Shown here one piece after another: positions 4,325 to 6,157 of a DNA stretch of 6,157 bases. Origin of the DNA: an uncultured Pseudomonadales bacterium (GTDB lineage Bacteria > Pseudomonadota > Gammaproteobacteria > Pseudomonadales > IMCC2047). The position numbers were made by a program, and so were the translations under genes. The notes below the pieces were generated by a model. It was given only the letters and a program-made list of their open reading frames with translations, made no database searches and was not told the origin of the DNA. Numbering within the stretch: the first letter of the stretch is position 1; the number at the start of each line of letters is the position of its first letter. The stretch covers positions 4,290 to 10,446 of the forward strand of contig CAMYKE010000200.1 of the NCBI GenBank assembly GCA_947258895.1, written 5' to 3'.

Positions 4325-4624
4325 TTAGGCACTCCGGGAGGTAACTATTCTACACGTGATGTACAGCAATCCGTTTTCCCCCACAACAATGGGTGTTTCC
4401 GGCAAATCGACCGTATCGTTATTTTGCTGGTAGATTGATGTTATCCCGCACCTCTGCAGGAGACCAGGCTTTACGGATATGCTGACAGATCCTGCTGATA
4501 TGCCGGCCGACCCTTTCCAGCCAACTCGAGGCCTGTAACTGGGCGGTAGCATCAACTCCGTTGGTTCGTTATTTAGCAGCGTCCGGTCAAGGCGCCTGTC
4601 CAGCGCAAACAGGTTAGTGCACAT
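4325..4624 (-). CDS. Doubtful hypothetical ORF (99 aa)
   Basis: Open from an ATG at 4624 to a stop at 4325, on the same strand as and 66 nt after the 57-aa gene. No family is recognised; there is no signal sequence or membrane segment. There is a basic N-terminal part (LDRRLDRTLLNNE) and a Gly/Ser-rich centre. No convincing ribosome binding site precedes it: an in-frame TAG stands 6 nt before the ATG, and the ATG lies in the loop of a 7-bp hairpin (4612-4633). It may be a chance open frame in the downstream part of the operon. Confidence 0.25.
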   Translation of the reverse strand: MCTNLFALDRRLDRTLLNNEPTELMLPPSYRPRVGWKGSAGISAGSVSISVKPGLLQRCGITSIYQQNNDTVDLPETPIVVGENGLLYITCRIVTSRSA

Positions 4625-4633
4625 GGACTAACC
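4612..4633. repeat. Perfect 7-bp inverted repeat around an ATG
   Basis: GGTTAGT and ACTAACC flank the 8-base loop GCACATGG. On the minus strand the loop holds the only start codon of the 99-aa ORF. No T-run follows, so it is not a standard terminator. It could be a protein-binding dyad or an RNA hairpin hiding the start. Confidence 0.4.
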
Positions 4634-4690
4634 CAATTCGATTAGTCTGCCGGGATTTTACAATCAGAACACGAATGTTCAGGTTCTGGA

Positions 4691-4864
4691 TCACTTACCA
4701 CCGCGCGAGTCGACACCGACTACATTGGCCGCATATGCCGGAGAGCTGGTCAACCAATTCAGCCGCGTGATTTCCGCAAGCAGCGTGGGTCGGCCGACAA
4801 CCATATCGAGCAGCAATGCCGTGGCGAATACGAGGTAGATACAGCCTTTACGATTATTTTTCAT
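4691..4864 (-). CDS. Small secreted-peptide precursor (57 aa)
   Basis: The ATG at 4864 has AGGAG at 4875-4871, 6 nt upstream. An in-frame upstream start at 4888 has no such site and overlaps the ribosome binding sequence. MKNNRKG gives a basic N-terminus, followed by the hydrophobic CIYLVFATALLLDMVVG, and a long tail ends in SSPAYAAN, which fits a signal peptidase I site (A-Y-A, then A). Cleavage there would release ANVVGVDSRGGK or a residue less. So the gene encodes either a long-signal precursor of a very short exported peptide, or a small membrane-anchored protein. It follows the 120-aa gene by 60 bp and probably shares its sigma-54 transcript. No family is recognised. The short charged product recalls peptide signals cut from secreted precursors, but this is inference. 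Confidence 0.6.
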   Translation of the reverse strand: MKNNRKGCIYLVFATALLLDMVVGRPTLLAEITRLNWLTSSPAYAANVVGVDSRGGK

Positions 4865-4891
4865 AACACTCTCCTGAGGTAATCTCAAATT

Positions 4892-4906
4892 TGGTGGTGG
4901 TGGTGG
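4892..4906 (+). repeat. Short (TGG)5 tandem repeat
   Basis: Five TGG triplets in the gap between the two minus-strand genes, reading CCA on the mRNA strand, just before the ribosome binding site of the 57-aa gene. Slippage here would change spacing, not coding. Confidence 0.6.
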
Positions 4907-4924
4907 ACGGCATTCGTCACCGAA

Positions 4925-5287
4925 TTAAAAACAGTCGTAATACGCTGAGCCCTCGTTCCGGGCCGTCTTTTCACGCTCAATGGCTGCGGCCGCTCTATCA
5001 TGAGTAAAAAAGTAGCCATCACGGACATATCCGGGCACCACTTCTTCGTTCCTTGCGTGAACCTTGCGATCGTAACCGCGGCTGTTCAGCCATTCCCCGG
5101 GGACACTACCCAGTGATTGTGTCGGAACAGGATATCCAGAGGCCGACCGTGCAAAGACAGCGTCCCCGCTTTTGCTGTTATAGAAGGCCGGTGTGAATCC
5201 ATAGATGCCGGCTTGTGCAATAGCAGCCTCTATTTTGGACGCGGCTACAGCGCGTTGACTGGTGTCATATGTATGAATTTCCATCAT
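4925..5287 (-). CDS. Hypothetical soluble protein, first gene of a sigma-54 unit (120 aa)
   Basis: Not recognised. AGGAG (5298-5294) stands 6 nt before the ATG at 5287; a second ATG follows directly. The N-terminal third is helical in composition (QRAVAASKIEAAIAQAG). The centre holds a Gly/Ser/Pro/Tyr-rich stretch (FARSASGYPVPTQSLGSVPG), and the C-terminal part is charged and again helix-like (HDRAAAAIEREKTARNEG), ending YYDCF. There is no signal sequence, membrane segment or GG leader, so it is probably cytoplasmic. It is transcribed from a strong sigma-54 core 45 nt upstream with a short leader of about 35 nt, and is followed by the small secreted-peptide gene. An accessory or immunity role for that peptide is one idea, without direct support. 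Confidence 0.65.
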   Translation of the reverse strand: MMEIHTYDTSQRAVAASKIEAAIAQAGIYGFTPAFYNSKSGDAVFARSASGYPVPTQSLGSVPGEWLNSRGYDRKVHARNEEVVPGYVRDGYFFTHDRAAAAIEREKTARNEGSAYYDCF

Positions 5288-5331
5288 CCGGTTCTCCTGA
5301 TACAGTGTGCAATAGCATTACAACGCTGATT

Positions 5332-5349
5332 TTGCAGTAACCGTGCCAA
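5332..5349 (-). promoter_or_regulatory. Sigma-54 promoter of the 120-aa/57-aa unit
   Basis: The minus strand reads TTGGCACGGTTACTGCAA: GG at 5347-5346, 10 bases, GC at 5335-5334. Near-perfect RpoN consensus. Predicted start near 5322. GGTTA on the minus strand (5385-5381) lies about 60 bp upstream, as in units 1 and 2, within an AT-rich stretch, but a good IHF match is not seen. Confidence 0.85.
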
Positions 5350-5605
5350 GCGTCAGAAAAGACAAAAAAATAAAATTGTTTAACCATATAAAACAACAGC
5401 TTGAGAACAATACCGATAATTATAATCAGGAGTATTAAGCAGCGGGAACAGGAAGTGAAGTTGGAAGCAAGTAAACTGAAAAGTTGAGAGTGTTTGCTCG
5501 TATACAACACCCTTATTTAGCTGGGCGTAGTGGTTGAACTGTCCCTTATCAACGCTCGTGCATTACCAAAGAAATTGCAACTGACCCACTGGCGGCCAAG
5601 TCAAA
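5350..5605. other. Upstream region of the 120-aa gene, no recognised gene
   Basis: AT-rich up to about 5430, then mixed. It should contain the activator site of the promoter at 5332-5349, but the AAACCACC motif of the peptide units is not found here. A minus-strand open frame (about 5510-5265, GTG start) has a hydrophobic middle, but it runs across the promoter and has no ribosome site. I regard it as chance. Confidence 0.4.
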
Positions 5606-5928
5606 ATGAGACATACAATCATGAAAAACTGTAACCCGGAATTCCTGATGAGGGGCGCATACGAAACGCAGGCTGTGAACATCAAGCGGTCCAGAATGGA
5701 CTGCCAGGAGTTGTTCGTGAGGCTGATTGTGGGTATGAACACGATTGTGGTGGCGGGGTCGCCCGACCGGGGCGGCGTGTGCCGCTGAGCCGAGACGAGG
5801 CCGCCAATCAGCCGCAAGCGATCACCAGGCTGGTGGACTTTATCCGGGGAATCATGGGTCATGCTACGCCCCGGGTAATGCAAACGGGGCAAGTAGTTAT
5901 TGACAGTATTACTCGGCTAAAACTCTAA
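5606..5928 (+). pseudogene. Possible frameshifted gene of unknown function
   Basis: A 60-codon frame runs from ATG 5606 to TGA 5786-5788, with QELFVRLIVGMNTIVV in it. The -1 frame is then open to TAA 5926-5928 and reads VPLSRDEAANQPQAIT, LVDFIRGIMGHATPRV and QTGQVVIDSITRLKL, which is protein-like. Joining the two near 5779 would give about 107 residues (PDRGGV-PLSRDEAA). No ribosome binding site precedes 5606 and no family is recognised. An overlapping minus-strand frame of 109 codons (5892-5563) is the rival reading. Low confidence that either is functional. Confidence 0.22.
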
Positions 5929-5954
5929 AGTGGTCAATGAGAGGCGTTACTGAC

Positions 5955-6157
5955 ATGTTAACTCAGGCATGGTCGACCGGTGCGCAGAACACGGGTGCGG
6001 GCACGTGCTACTGCACTTCAAGATATAAACAAGCCGTTCTCGACATACACCTCGTGTTCATACTATTGCATTCGACATTTCTGATTCACACCATTCGCTT
6101 CGCTCCGCCGCTCGTGCGCACGGACTACCTGCGCCTGCACGCCTCCGGCCAGCCGCG
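5955..6157 (+). CDS. Partial ORF running off the right edge
   Basis: Open from ATG 5955 to the last base (67 codons). GAGAGG at 5939-5944 is a possible ribosome site 10 nt upstream; an in-frame ATG at 5937 is an alternative start. It reads MLTQAWSTGAQNTGAGTCYC, then a hydrophobic stretch around LDIHLVFILLHSTFLIHTI, then IRFAPPLVRTDYLRLHASG. The last 20 codons have G or C at the third position in 19 cases, a coding signature stronger than in the first part. The real gene may therefore start or enter the frame differently. Product not recognised. A minus-strand frame ending at 6063 is also open. Confidence 0.35.
   Translation, partial: MLTQAWSTGAQNTGAGTCYCTSRYKQAVLDIHLVFILLHSTFLIHTIRFAPPLVRTDYLRLHASGQP

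Noticed and set aside
4667..4680. GAACACGAATGTTC hairpin as terminator of the 57-aa gene
   Set aside because: Stem of 5 bp with no T-run on the transcribed strand.
5265..5510. 81-codon minus-strand frame with a hydrophobic centre
   Set aside because: It overlaps the strong sigma-54 promoter and the start of the 120-aa gene; the hydrophobicity reflects AT-rich promoter DNA.
6000..6014. GGCACGTGCTACTGC resembles the sigma-54 core of units 2 and 3
   Set aside because: GG and GC are 11 bases apart, not 10, it lies inside an open frame, and no gene start follows at the right distance.

Overview
This window looks like an accessory peptide-secretion island from a Gram-negative proteobacterium, probably a gammaproteobacterium. 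The pointers are base composition near 50% GC, five near-consensus sigma-54 (RpoN) promoters, IHF-like sites, double-glycine (GG) leaders and Sec-type signal sequences. The species cannot be named from the sequence alone.

Left half (about 80-2240, + strand): three tandem, monocistronic copies of one gene. Each copy carries the same order of elements: an upstream repeat near -150, an AT-rich stretch with an IHF-like site near -61, a GG-N10-GC sigma-54 core, a hairpin at the predicted 5' end of the mRNA, a 60-nt leader, a 108-110 aa GG-leader protein, and a strong intrinsic terminator. The 24-residue leaders are almost identical. The exported parts differ at their N-termini but share an Asn/Gly/Gln-rich block ending in IGSGQVVN-x-GG-N. 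A 143-aa protein with a signal sequence (2354-2785) follows, and a small 156-161 bp inverted-repeat element (about 2785-2945) lies directly after its stop codon.

Middle (2951-4194, - strand): a second sigma-54 unit reads leftwards. It starts with a short gene that has a perfect GG leader. It continues into a RimK/MvdD-like ATP-grasp ligase of the kind that makes graspetides (omega-ester/amide-linked peptides). The precursor appears frameshifted: a proline- and acid-rich tail that looks like the natural C-terminus lies in the -1 frame and ends 17 nt before the ligase. One added base would join the two parts into a 68-aa precursor.

Right part (4325-5349, - strand): a third sigma-54 unit drives an unrecognised 120-aa protein and then a 57-aa protein with a signal sequence that would release a peptide of about 12 residues. 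A doubtful 99-aa ORF follows. The last 600 bases hold a possible decayed gene and an ORF that runs off the right edge.

Taken together, the window suggests one RpoN-controlled regulon of small exported peptides, one of them an ATP-grasp-modified product. The GG leaders imply a C39 peptidase-containing ABC exporter, and the promoters imply a bacterial enhancer-binding protein. Neither is in the window.
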